10,116 nt of DNA, from the NCBI GenBank assembly GCA_030619215.1, contig JAUXBV010000066.1, positions 1 through 10,116 on the forward strand. The letters are read 5' to 3'. The notes beneath the pieces are model-generated. The model did no database searches, was not told the DNA's origin, and saw only the letters and a program-made list of their open reading frames with translations. Below, one piece after another: positions 1 to 7,161 of the stretch (its first letter is position 1; every line of letters begins with the position of its first letter). This DNA comes from Fibrobacterota bacterium (GTDB lineage: Bacteria > Fibrobacterota > Chitinivibrionia > Chitinivibrionales > JANQEN01). The translations under genes were made by a program, and so were the position numbers.

Positions 1-145
1 TATAACTATATTATATTCAAAGGGTTAGTATAATTTATGGCAATACTACTTGTCAAGTCTTTTCTTGATTTTTTACTGGTAATTATACCTGTTGTTAACT
101 TTTTAGAGTGAACTCAAGGTTTAAATTTACAAAACTTTTGTACCA
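1..145. other. AT-rich non-coding leader
   Basis: No reading frame of note is seen here. A TATAAT hexamer at 29-34 could be a -10 box, but no convincing -35 lies 16-18 bases upstream. A TTGTCA at 50-55 resembles a -35 box but lacks a good partner -10. The stretch ends in a perfect palindrome just before the first gene. It probably contains the promoter of the gene at 146, but the exact site cannot be assigned. Confidence 0.4.
128..142. repeat. Perfect 7+1+7 palindrome before the first gene
   Basis: TACAAAA, a single C, then TTTTGTA form a perfect inverted repeat that ends three bases before the ATG at 146. It occupies the place where a Shine-Dalgarno sequence would be expected, and none is visible there. 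It could be a protein-binding operator; with a one-base centre it cannot form a closed hairpin without opening inner pairs. Function is inferred from position only. Confidence 0.45.
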
Positions 146-1168
146 ATGAAAATAACAATTATCATATTTATTTTTCTGGGAGTAAACATTCTTTCTGCAG
201 CAAGTTTGGATTCTGTAAATAATGACCCGGGAAAAGACAGCCCTGTCATACAGGATACAACCGACTCTTTACAAATATCAATGCCGCAAAAAAAACTGAT
301 AGCCGACCCCGATCTTACCTCACCCAAAAAATATAATCCCCTTGTGTCAATGGGGCTCTCGACAATACTACCGGGAGCCGGTCAGATATATTGCAGAAGA
401 AGGGTTAGGGGTTCTCTCTTTTTTGCTACAGAGGTGATTTGGGCGCTTGTTGCAATAAACCGCTATCAGCGCTATAAATATACAATGGCGGACGAGGTTA
501 ATGACTTTGCGAAAGAGATCTCACTGAATTATGACGAAATGTTATTATCGATTAACGACCCGGCTGAATATACTTCTTTCTACAATAGATACATTGACTC
601 TCAAATGGGATACGACCTTGCACAGTACAGGCGCAACAACAGCCTCTATGTTACTTACCACTGCATTGGGTGGGCAAGCGGCATTTACCTCTGGAATATC
701 CTGGATGCTCTCGGAAGCAGTAAGCACTTTTATTCAATCAGCCCGAAAAAACCTGCAACGGCTGCATGGCTCTCCGCAATACCGCTTCTTGGCCTCGGCC
801 AGATGTATAACGGCTCCTACGCAAAGGCAGGCCTTATCTGGACCATCCATACTATGTTAGGGTATATGGCCTATAACTACAACGAACTGATGAATGATTG
901 CATCAATAAACGCAACCGGGTTAATTCAACAGAATCTATTACGGATAATATAAAAGCAAAGTATATAAATGAATGGGACCATGAGTATCGCACAGCCTTT
1001 AAAAGCAGAAACACCTATTTGTGGTATATGGTCCTGTTCTATTTTTTTGGTATTTTTGGTGCGGCAGTGGACGCCCATCTCCATGACTACAGAATAAAAA
1101 TCCGGCTGGAACCCCATACGGAAAAAAATGAAAAGTCTGTAAGTCTTAATATGTGTGTTGAGTTCTAA
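146..1168 (+). CDS. DUF5683-like membrane protein with two internal repeats
   Basis: This 340-residue protein begins with a hydrophobic signal-like segment; cleavage is plausible after the SAA at residues 17-19. A PGAGQIY motif at 76-82, followed by basic residues, a Gly and a hydrophobic helix, is typical of DUF5683-type small membrane domains. The pattern recurs as GLGQMYNG at 216-223. Each half then ends in an RN-x-x-(Y/L) segment and a hydrophobic helix closing with a D-A pair (R163/D187 and R288/D309), so the protein looks like a tandem duplication of one membrane unit. The likely location is the cell envelope; the molecular function is unknown. The start is chosen for its signal peptide, as no clear ribosome-binding site precedes it. 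The gene sits 50 bases upstream of a LacI-type regulator, and whether they are cotranscribed is unclear. Family assignment is from motif recognition only. Confidence 0.7.
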   Translation: MKITIIIFIFLGVNILSAASLDSVNNDPGKDSPVIQDTTDSLQISMPQKKLIADPDLTSPKKYNPLVSMGLSTILPGAGQIYCRRRVRGSLFFATEVIWALVAINRYQRYKYTMADEVNDFAKEISLNYDEMLLSINDPAEYTSFYNRYIDSQMGYDLAQYRRNNSLYVTYHCIGWASGIYLWNILDALGSSKHFYSISPKKPATAAWLSAIPLLGLGQMYNGSYAKAGLIWTIHTMLGYMAYNYNELMNDCINKRNRVNSTESITDNIKAKYINEWDHEYRTAFKSRNTYLWYMVLFYFFGIFGAAVDAHLHDYRIKIRLEPHTEKNEKSVSLNMCVEF

Positions 1169-1196
1169 TAACTTATATTTTGCTATGGATTTCAAA

Positions 1197-1210
1197 CCTT
1201 ATTAGTAAGG
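1197..1210 (+). promoter_or_regulatory. Small hairpin covering the regulator's ribosome-binding site
   Basis: CCTTA and TAAGG are complementary around a TTAG loop. The TAAGG arm is the apparent Shine-Dalgarno of the LacI-family gene starting at 1219. In the mRNA this five-pair stem could partly mask the ribosome-binding site. The stem is short and AT-rich, so the effect may be weak. Confidence 0.25.
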
Positions 1211-1218
1211 AAAAATTT

Positions 1219-2214
1219 ATGCCGGTAACATTAAAAGACATTGCTGAGCGTGCAAAGGTCACTGCAGCTACCGTATCAATGGTTATTAACAACAAGCCGA
1301 ATATATCCGAAGATACCCGTGAAAAGGTTTTAGCAATAGCCAGCGAGTTGAATTATTATCCCAACGCAATTGCGCGCGGCCTCGCAACCAGCAAAGCTAA
1401 CGCAATTGGTGTAATTGTACCGAACCTTGCATCCTCCTATGTGGTGAGGATCCTCCAGGGAATTAAAAGCACCAACAGGGATATTGATTATACGGTTCAG
1501 CTTTTTGATACGATAGGCCAGAAGGAGACGGAGACGCAGCTTTTTCAGCGCCTTGCACGGGAGAGAAGAATCGACGGGGCAATCCTTATTGGCCCGGTCT
1601 GCTCGGAAGCGGAGCTTAGGGTGTTTAAGGATGAGCATGTCCCCTGTGTTGTTATCGCACGAAAATGTGACGTACTCAATTCTGTTTATGTCAACAACAC
1701 CCTCGGATCATATGAGGCAACAGAATACCTTGTTGGAAAAGGGCATCAGAGTATTGCTGGTATCGTCTGTTATAAAAAGAACCTGCCGATGGATGAGCGA
1801 CTGGACGGTTACAAGCAGTCCCTTTCGTCACACAATATTCCCTTTAACAGTGATCTTGTCTTTGAGGTTGCCGACGATACTATGGAAGAAGGCAAGGCTG
1901 TCTTCCAGAAAATCATCGAATCTCCACTTAAGCCTTCCGCCGTGTTTATTCCGGCCGGTGACATGGTGGCAATTGGTATAATAAAAACGGCAATATCCGC
2001 CGGCATGAGTGTTCCTGAAGACCTGGCCGTTGTCGGATATGATGACCTTCCCGCCGCGGAGGTTGTTGAGCCGACCCTGACAACCGTCAGGCAGCCAAAG
2101 CTTGAAATGGGAGACAATGCAATTGACTTGATAATAGACAAAATTGAGGGCAGGGACTCTGAGATTAAAGACATTGAGCTGCCGACCAAGTTCATCTGTC
2201 GCAACTCTGCCTGA
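1219..2214 (+). CDS. LacI-family transcriptional regulator
   Basis: The 331-residue protein has the classic LacI/GalR layout. An N-terminal helix-turn-helix (about residues 3-25, TLKDIAERAKVTAATVS) is followed by a hinge helix around residues 49-57 with the minor-groove leucine at L55. A periplasmic-binding-protein-like effector domain starts at GVIVPNL and runs to the usual RNS-type C-terminus. VPEDLAVVGYDDLP is the family's conserved strand near the effector site. ATG 1219 is preferred over the in-frame ATG at 1180: AAGG lies at a suitable distance before it, and family members begin two to five residues before the first HTH helix. It should act as a dimeric, ligand-responsive repressor binding a palindromic operator. 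No sugar transporter or catabolic enzyme lies beside it in this window, so the ligand and targets cannot be deduced. Confidence 0.93.
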   Translation: MPVTLKDIAERAKVTAATVSMVINNKPNISEDTREKVLAIASELNYYPNAIARGLATSKANAIGVIVPNLASSYVVRILQGIKSTNRDIDYTVQLFDTIGQKETETQLFQRLARERRIDGAILIGPVCSEAELRVFKDEHVPCVVIARKCDVLNSVYVNNTLGSYEATEYLVGKGHQSIAGIVCYKKNLPMDERLDGYKQSLSSHNIPFNSDLVFEVADDTMEEGKAVFQKIIESPLKPSAVFIPAGDMVAIGIIKTAISAGMSVPEDLAVVGYDDLPAAEVVEPTLTTVRQPKLEMGDNAIDLIIDKIEGRDSEIKDIELPTKFICRNSA

Positions 2215-2275
2215 AAGTAACAAGAAATTTTAAATGTATAAAATTCAAACCTGGATTGCCAAAAGGGTAATTATA

Positions 2276-2386
2276 ATGAAATCAAGTAAAACCGGATTAA
2301 CTCTTGTAGAATTAATAGTACTCATTTTTATCCTCAGCATCCTGGTCTCAATTTGCTTTTTAAAATTCTTTAATCTTTCTTCTTAG
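2276..2386 (+). CDS. 36-residue type IV prepilin-like micro-ORF
   Basis: This short frame encodes MKSSKTGLTLVELIVLIFIL and a further 16 residues ending in FFNLSS. It has every element of a type IV (class III) prepilin leader: a short basic leader, Gly at -1, Leu at +1, Glu at +5, then a hydrophobic helix of about 20 residues. The AAAGGG at 2263-2267 is a good ribosome-binding site about eight bases before the ATG. An in-frame ATG at 2234 would add 14 residues but lacks such a site and would give an atypical leader. The frame stops just after the transmembrane helix, so no globular head is encoded. It may be the remnant of a truncated pilin gene or a genuine minimal pilin-like peptide. It lies 61 bases after the LacI-type gene and could be cotranscribed with it. 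Confidence 0.55.
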   Translation: MKSSKTGLTLVELIVLIFILSILVSICFLKFFNLSS

Positions 2387-2542
2387 AACACCACCCCTTT
2401 ATATTATCCGTATAACTTTTACTATTTACACTGAATATATTTTTAAGTTAACAACAGGGTGCCGGGAATTAGGCACAAATAACACAATTTGACCTAATAA
2501 TAATATTTATATATATTTAACACCTCTTTTATCAGCAAACTT
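2387..2542. other. Non-coding gap before the tRNA gene
   Basis: No coding frame is supported. The stretch contains a five-pair hairpin (GTGCC 2459-2463, GGCAC 2472-2476, eight-base loop) and then the tRNA promoter. The hairpin has no following T-run on the + strand, so it is at best an atypical terminator for the upstream genes. Confidence 0.5.
2489..2517 (+). promoter_or_regulatory. Sigma70-type promoter for tRNA-Lys
   Basis: TTGACC (2489-2494) and TATATT (2512-2517) are separated by exactly 17 bases, close to the TTGACA/TATAAT consensus. Initiation would fall near 2523-2525, about 20 bases before the mature tRNA 5' end, as is common for tRNA genes. It may also contribute transcription to mfd downstream. 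Confidence 0.65.
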
Positions 2543-2615
2543 GGGCCAGTAGCTCAATTGGTAGAGCAACGCCCTTTTAAGGCGTGGGTAGAAGGTTCGA
2601 TTCCTTCCTGGCTCA
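2543..2615 (+). tRNA. tRNA-Lys (anticodon UUU)
   Basis: The 73-base sequence folds into a full cloverleaf. The acceptor stem is GGGCCAG/CTGGCTC with one G-U pair and the D stem is GCTC/GAGC with a GGTA-containing loop. The anticodon stem ACGCC/GGCGT encloses the loop CTTTTAA, and the T arm GAAGG/CCTTC has loop TTCGATT. The anticodon in the loop is TTT, reading lysine AAA/AAG codons. The discriminator base is A, and the CCA tail is not encoded. A run of five T follows directly and may help termination. Confidence 0.96.
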
Positions 2616-2626
2616 TTTTTCTCTCC

Positions 2627-2650
2627 AATAAATCTCCATATTATTTATTT
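2627..2650 (+). terminator. Weak AT-only inverted repeat after the tRNA
   Basis: AATAAAT (2627-2633) and ATTTATT (2643-2649) form a perfect inverted repeat with a nine-base loop and a short T tail. Composed only of A-T pairs, it would be a poor intrinsic terminator. Some read-through from the tRNA promoter into mfd is likely. Confidence 0.2.
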
Positions 2651-2684
2651 TGAGTTATCTACAATCTTCCATAGAAAGTTTCCT

Positions 2685-5600
2685 ATGTCCATACAACACT
2701 TTTCTTTCGAGAATAACCAAAACCTTTTCAGGAACATCAGTGGGCTCTATACCCGGCATGATGCTATTCGTTTTACCGGATGCGCCGGCAGCTATGATGC
2801 TTTTTTGATCTGCAACATTTTTCAAACCACGGGCAGTACCGTATTCGTCCTCGCCCCCGATAATAAACAGGCTGAAATTCTTCTGCGTGAATGTTCTTCA
2901 CTGGTTGGAAAAGACAACGTTTTCCTCTTTCCCTCCCGCGATGCAATTCCCTACAACATGAGGTCACCATTCGGACCAACGGTTGAAGCCCGTTTCAATG
3001 CTCTCTCAATGCTGATAGATGGGGAAAAGAAAATATTTATAGCCCCGGGTGTAACACTCATGCAGAAAATTCTGCCCCAAAAGGAGCTGTTTAACCACAT
3101 TATCAAACTGCATACAAACGATGAGATAAGCCAGGAAAAACTTGCCTCGTGGCTGAGTGATAACGGATTCAGCAGGGAAACGGTTGTAGAGGATATCGGA
3201 ACCTTTGCTATACGGGGAGGTATTGTAGATATCTATCCCTTTCTTTCAGAAAACCCGGTTCGGCTAGAATTCTGGGGAGATACCATTGAGTCAATTCGAA
3301 AGTTCGATATTTTTAAGCAACGCTCCATTGAAACATGCACCTCGGTTGACATCTTTCCGATGAAAGAGTTCTGCCTCAGTGAAAATCAGGTTGATTTGGC
3401 CCTTAAAAAGATCGAAGCCTGCTGCATGCAGAACAATGAAGATATCAACAGCTTCTACAAACTCAAATACGCGTGGAAATCACAAGCTGAGCATGAGGGA
3501 ATAGAGTGGTTTCTGCACTGGTTTGATCTGCCTCAGGCAACAATTCTCGATTATCTTCCCTCCGATTGCTGGATAGTATGGGATGATATCTTCCACCTAG
3601 AGCGGAGATATAAAGAGAGCTATCAAAACTATGAACGTCATCTGGAACGGATTCCTGAGACTTTTTTACCATTCGTCTCCAGACCCGATTCGTTACTGGT
3701 GCCGATAAAAAAAATTACACAAAAACTCTCCTCATATAAACGTGTTTTTATCAACACGGATACGGTACCTGAAAATGTTTTCACCCTCCCTCTCTCACTT
3801 CAGGAACAACCCTCATTTAACAGCAGCTTAAGGCTGCTTGCCACAGACCTGCATAACAAGGAAGCGGATGGTTATTCAATCAACATTTTTTGTCAAAACA
3901 GCGCCCATGCGCAACGCCTTACGGAGCAGCTTGAAGATGAGTGCGGTACTGTAAATTCTGTTATTGGTTATCTGGAAAATGGATTTGTGGATACACAAGA
4001 CAAAATTGCTCTCTATTCGGAAAATCAGATCTTTAATCGCCCTTGTCGTATTATACAGAGAAAAAAGGCTAAAGGGGCCGTCCAAATTACCAGCCTGGAT
4101 TCGCTTCTGCCCGGAGACTTCGTTGTACACACAGATCATGGTATTGCCCGGTTCCGTGGTATCGAGCGCATTCAAACAGCAGACACCCAGCAGGACTGCA
4201 TGGTGCTTATGTATCAGAATAATGCGAAAGTGTATGCGCCGATCGAAGATTTCCATAAGGTTCAGAAATATATTGGAAAAGACTCAACAGCCCCCCCGCT
4301 CTCAAAACTGGGTACATCACGGTGGGAAAAACAGAAAGCTAAAGCTCGTGAATCCCTAAGAGAAATGGCGGAAAATCTCATAAAACTTTATGCAAAAAGA
4401 GCATATCTTACCGGTATCAAATTTTCAAAGGATTCCGTATGGCAAAAAGAATTTTATGATGCATTTATATATGAGCCGACACCTGACCAGACTTCTGCCT
4501 TCGCAGAGGTAATAAAAGATATGGAAACCTCAAAACCCATGGACCGCCTGGTATGCGGCGATGTGGGATTCGGCAAAACAGAGATTGCAATGCGGGCCGC
4601 ATTTAAGGCAGCCCTGGACGGTTATCAGGTTGCGCTGCTTGCACCTACAACAATACTTGCGGCTCAACACTTTTCAACTTTTAGCGAAAGAATGGCTGAC
4701 CACCCGATAACTATTGCCGTTTTAAGCAGGTTCCTTAAAACGGGGGAGCAGAAAGAGGTCCTGAAAAATCTTAAAAACGGTACCGTTAATATCGTAATTG
4801 GAACGCACCGTATCTTATCCAAAGATGTGGTGTTTAAAAACCTTGGCCTGCTTATCGTGGACGAAGAACAACGGTTCGGCGTCCGCCATAAGGATAAACT
4901 GAAAGAGTACCGCTATGGTATTGACGTTCTATCCATGACCGCAACCCCGATACCCCGTACCATGCACATGTCTCTTGTCGGTATACGCGACCTTTCAATA
5001 GTGAACACACCTCCCAGAAACCGCCTTCCGATTGAAACACATGTTATGGAGCGCCATGAAGAAATTATCAAAAATGCAATCGAGGACGAGCTTGACAGGG
5101 GCGGGCAGGTATATGTGGTAGACAACCGGATAAGAAACCTTCCCGAGCTTCAGGAAACCATCGAACTCTCGGTACCACGCGCCAGAATTATTATTGCCCA
5201 CGGCCGGATGGATGAAAAAAAATTAGAGATGGTAATGAAGGAATTTATCGCGGGAAAGTATGACGTCCTTCTTTCAACCGCCATTATCGAGAGCGGGCTC
5301 GATATTCCAAATGTCAATACGATCATCGTTAACCGTGCTGAAACGCTGGGACTCTCACAGCTCTATCAGCTCAGAGGCAGAGTAGGGAGGTCTTCAGAAC
5401 AGGCATACGCCTATTTCCTTACCCATTCATTCAAACACATTAAAGAGAATTCCTTAAAACGCCTTCGTGCCCTTGAGCAGTATACCGACCTCGGCTCCGG
5501 GTTTCAAATAGCGATGCGCGATCTTGAAATCCGGGGCGCGGGCAATATCCTCGGAACAGACCAGCATGGCACTATTGCAATGGTAGGCTTTGAACTCTAC

Positions 5601-6119
5601 TGCCGGCTGCTTAAGGAAGAAATTGACAGAAGAAAGGGACATATACCGGAGGACGAAAAGAGGGAGGTTAAAATAGATATCCCAATTAGTGCGTATGTAC
5701 CTGCAGAATATATTGCAGACAGCGCAACCCGAGTTTCCTTTTACCAGGAGTGCTCTGCATGTAAAAAACCGGACGACCTTTCCAACCTTAGGAAAAGCCT
5801 TGTTGACCGATTCGGCCCGATACCGCCACCTGTTCAGTCTCTTCTTGGTATAATGGAGCTTAAAATCCTGGGGGAAAATATCGGCCTTGCGCATATTGCT
5901 CTTACCGCGGATAACCTCTTGTCAATTTCTTTCCATCATAAAGAAGACAGGCTGGCACAACTGATAAAAAAGATAGTCTCCAGGTCCGACCGGCAATTTG
6001 AGGTTGTCTGTAGCACGCCCGTCGTCCTGAAAACAGCCATAACCTCAAAATCGCCTCTTAATAAGCTGCTTGAGGTAAAAGATATTTTTGAAAATCAAAT
6101 TGCTAAAGCAATCAAATAA
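2685..6119 (+). CDS. mfd: Transcription-repair coupling factor Mfd
   Basis: At 1144 residues it matches the usual length of Mfd, the ATP-driven translocase that removes RNA polymerase stalled at DNA lesions and recruits UvrA. The N-terminal third resembles UvrB without a working ATPase; FPSRDAIPYNMRSPFGP is a typical segment. The RNA-polymerase-interacting (CarD-like) module starts at LLPGDFVVHTDHGIA, residues 474-488. The RecG-like motor follows, with Walker A GDVGFGKT at 625-632 (K631), Walker B DEEQ at 726-729 and motif III SMTATPIPRT at 750-759. The translocation region contains QLRGRVGRS and RGAGNILG, and a C-terminal regulatory domain completes the protein. No key motif is missing. The ATG at 2685 is preceded by a purine-rich AGAAAG at 2673-2678, a modest ribosome-binding site. 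It lies 69 bases after tRNA-Lys and 107 bases before the chaperone cluster. Confidence 0.98.
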   Translation: MSIQHFSFENNQNLFRNISGLYTRHDAIRFTGCAGSYDAFLICNIFQTTGSTVFVLAPDNKQAEILLRECSSLVGKDNVFLFPSRDAIPYNMRSPFGPTVEARFNALSMLIDGEKKIFIAPGVTLMQKILPQKELFNHIIKLHTNDEISQEKLASWLSDNGFSRETVVEDIGTFAIRGGIVDIYPFLSENPVRLEFWGDTIESIRKFDIFKQRSIETCTSVDIFPMKEFCLSENQVDLALKKIEACCMQNNEDINSFYKLKYAWKSQAEHEGIEWFLHWFDLPQATILDYLPSDCWIVWDDIFHLERRYKESYQNYERHLERIPETFLPFVSRPDSLLVPIKKITQKLSSYKRVFINTDTVPENVFTLPLSLQEQPSFNSSLRLLATDLHNKEADGYSINIFCQNSAHAQRLTEQLEDECGTVNSVIGYLENGFVDTQDKIALYSENQIFNRPCRIIQRKKAKGAVQITSLDSLLPGDFVVHTDHGIARFRGIERIQTADTQQDCMVLMYQNNAKVYAPIEDFHKVQKYIGKDSTAPPLSKLGTSRWEKQKAKARESLREMAENLIKLYAKRAYLTGIKFSKDSVWQKEFYDAFIYEPTPDQTSAFAEVIKDMETSKPMDRLVCGDVGFGKTEIAMRAAFKAALDGYQVALLAPTTILAAQHFSTFSERMADHPITIAVLSRFLKTGEQKEVLKNLKNGTVNIVIGTHRILSKDVVFKNLGLLIVDEEQRFGVRHKDKLKEYRYGIDVLSMTATPIPRTMHMSLVGIRDLSIVNTPPRNRLPIETHVMERHEEIIKNAIEDELDRGGQVYVVDNRIRNLPELQETIELSVPRARIIIAHGRMDEKKLEMVMKEFIAGKYDVLLSTAIIESGLDIPNVNTIIVNRAETLGLSQLYQLRGRVGRSSEQAYAYFLTHSFKHIKENSLKRLRALEQYTDLGSGFQIAMRDLEIRGAGNILGTDQHGTIAMVGFELYCRLLKEEIDRRKGHIPEDEKREVKIDIPISAYVPAEYIADSATRVSFYQECSACKKPDDLSNLRKSLVDRFGPIPPPVQSLLGIMELKILGENIGLAHIALTADNLLSISFHHKEDRLAQLIKKIVSRSDRQFEVVCSTPVVLKTAITSKSPLNKLLEVKDIFENQIAKAIK

Positions 6120-6226
6120 TATTTATACCTGTTCGTATTCGATGCCGCTGCCGGATATATGGATTTTAACCGAGTAATTATGTATTTTTTTACATTATAA
6201 GAAGTAATTTTTCGAAAGGTCGCATT

Positions 6227-7141
6227 ATGAAAAGGAAGACAGGAAAAGTTTATATATATTCTTTTGTCGTCTCTATCCTTCTTTTTACTTTTTTCAGCTG
6301 TGAAAAAATTTCAAAGCCGGATAGCCCGATCATCGCCAGGGTCGGCCGTTCAGTTTTAACACTTGACGATTTAAATAAAAGTATCCCGTCTGAATACAGC
6401 AGCCGCATTACCCGTGAACAGAGAATAAATTATGTTAAGCAGTGGATTGACACTGAGCTGCTTTACCAGGAAGCTCTGAGGCAAAAAATTGACAAAGAGA
6501 TAGATATCCGTATGCGCCTTGAAAAAATGAAAAAAGACCTTCTCGGTGCTGAAATGATCAGCCGGAATTCTTTCGGCACAAATAAACAGAAATTCTCCGA
6601 AGAGGCAATAAGCAGCTACTATGAGCAGCACAAAGAATCATTCATCCGGGAATCGGATGTTGTAAAATATATTGAAATTATTGTTGACAATGTAAAAACG
6701 GGCTGGAAGGTCAGGAACATGATCACCCAAAACAATTTTCTCGAGCTTGCCGCTCAATTCTCCACCATACCGGTTCAGGACCCCAATACCGCCCCCTACA
6801 TTCCCTTAAACAGCCTGCCCACGGAGATTTCCAGTGTTATCTTCGGCATTCGCATAAATGGAACAACAAGCCCCATTAAGCTCCCTGATGGTGTTCATAT
6901 CGTCCGTGTTCTTGACAAGCAAAATGCGGGAGACACCTGTCTTGTGGTAGAGATAAAGGATGAAATTGTCAGCGCTCTCTCAACTCAGTCGCAAAAAAAA
7001 GACATAGAAAACCTGCTTGCAGATCTCAGGCAGAAAACAGACTTTGAATTTCACTTTGAATTGATAACACAAGGTGACGATAAACAAAATGATTCTGTTG
7101 ATTCATCTGAAAATATAAAAGACAGCACCATTACTGATTAA
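6227..7141 (+). CDS. PpiC/SurA-like periplasmic chaperone, predicted lipoprotein
   Basis: This 304-residue protein starts with a basic, hydrophobic signal sequence ending at FFSC, with Cys25 as the probable lipidation site (lipobox weakly matching consensus). A SurA-type N-terminal helical domain follows (about residues 35-135), including a typical segment ending in DTELLYQEALRQ. A parvulin-like region spans about 142-255 and ends in DGVHIVRVLDKQ. The GGDLG-type signature of active parvulins is absent (the region reads PNTAPYIPL), so it is probably a chaperone with little or no prolyl-isomerase activity. The ATG is well placed after AAAGG at 6215-6219. It lies 20 bases upstream of surA, which points to a cotranscribed pair acting on outer-membrane or periplasmic clients. 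The C-terminal tail is polar and rich in Asp and Ser. Confidence 0.85.
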   Translation: MKRKTGKVYIYSFVVSILLFTFFSCEKISKPDSPIIARVGRSVLTLDDLNKSIPSEYSSRITREQRINYVKQWIDTELLYQEALRQKIDKEIDIRMRLEKMKKDLLGAEMISRNSFGTNKQKFSEEAISSYYEQHKESFIRESDVVKYIEIIVDNVKTGWKVRNMITQNNFLELAAQFSTIPVQDPNTAPYIPLNSLPTEISSVIFGIRINGTTSPIKLPDGVHIVRVLDKQNAGDTCLVVEIKDEIVSALSTQSQKKDIENLLADLRQKTDFEFHFELITQGDDKQNDSVDSSENIKDSTITD

Positions 7142-7161
7142 TAAACCGGGAAAATACAACC

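Noticed and set aside
1180..1218. In-frame ATG 13 codons upstream of the LacI-family start
   Set aside because: No ribosome-binding site precedes it, the added residues are not family-like, and ATG 1219 has AAGG at proper spacing with a standard HTH start.
1809..2223. Long open frames on the - strand opposite the LacI-family gene
   Set aside because: They lie fully within a clear + strand gene, show no recognisable domains and have low-complexity Ser/Ile-rich translations, as expected of shadow frames.
2459..2476. GTGCC/GGCAC hairpin as an intrinsic terminator
   Set aside because: No T-run follows on the + strand; on the - strand there is no gene to terminate.
4291..4297. Run of seven C in mfd as a possible frameshift site
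   Set aside because: The frame stays open and homologous on both sides (TAPPL), so there is no sign of a broken or phase-variable gene.
5454..5894. 146-codon open frame on the - strand opposite mfd
   Set aside because: The + strand here encodes the conserved C-terminal part of Mfd; the antisense translation has no family features.
6180..6195. ATGTA-TTTTTT-TACAT inverted repeat between mfd and the lipoprotein gene
   Set aside because: The stem is five mostly A-T pairs and the T-run is in the loop rather than after the stem, so it does not look like a terminator.
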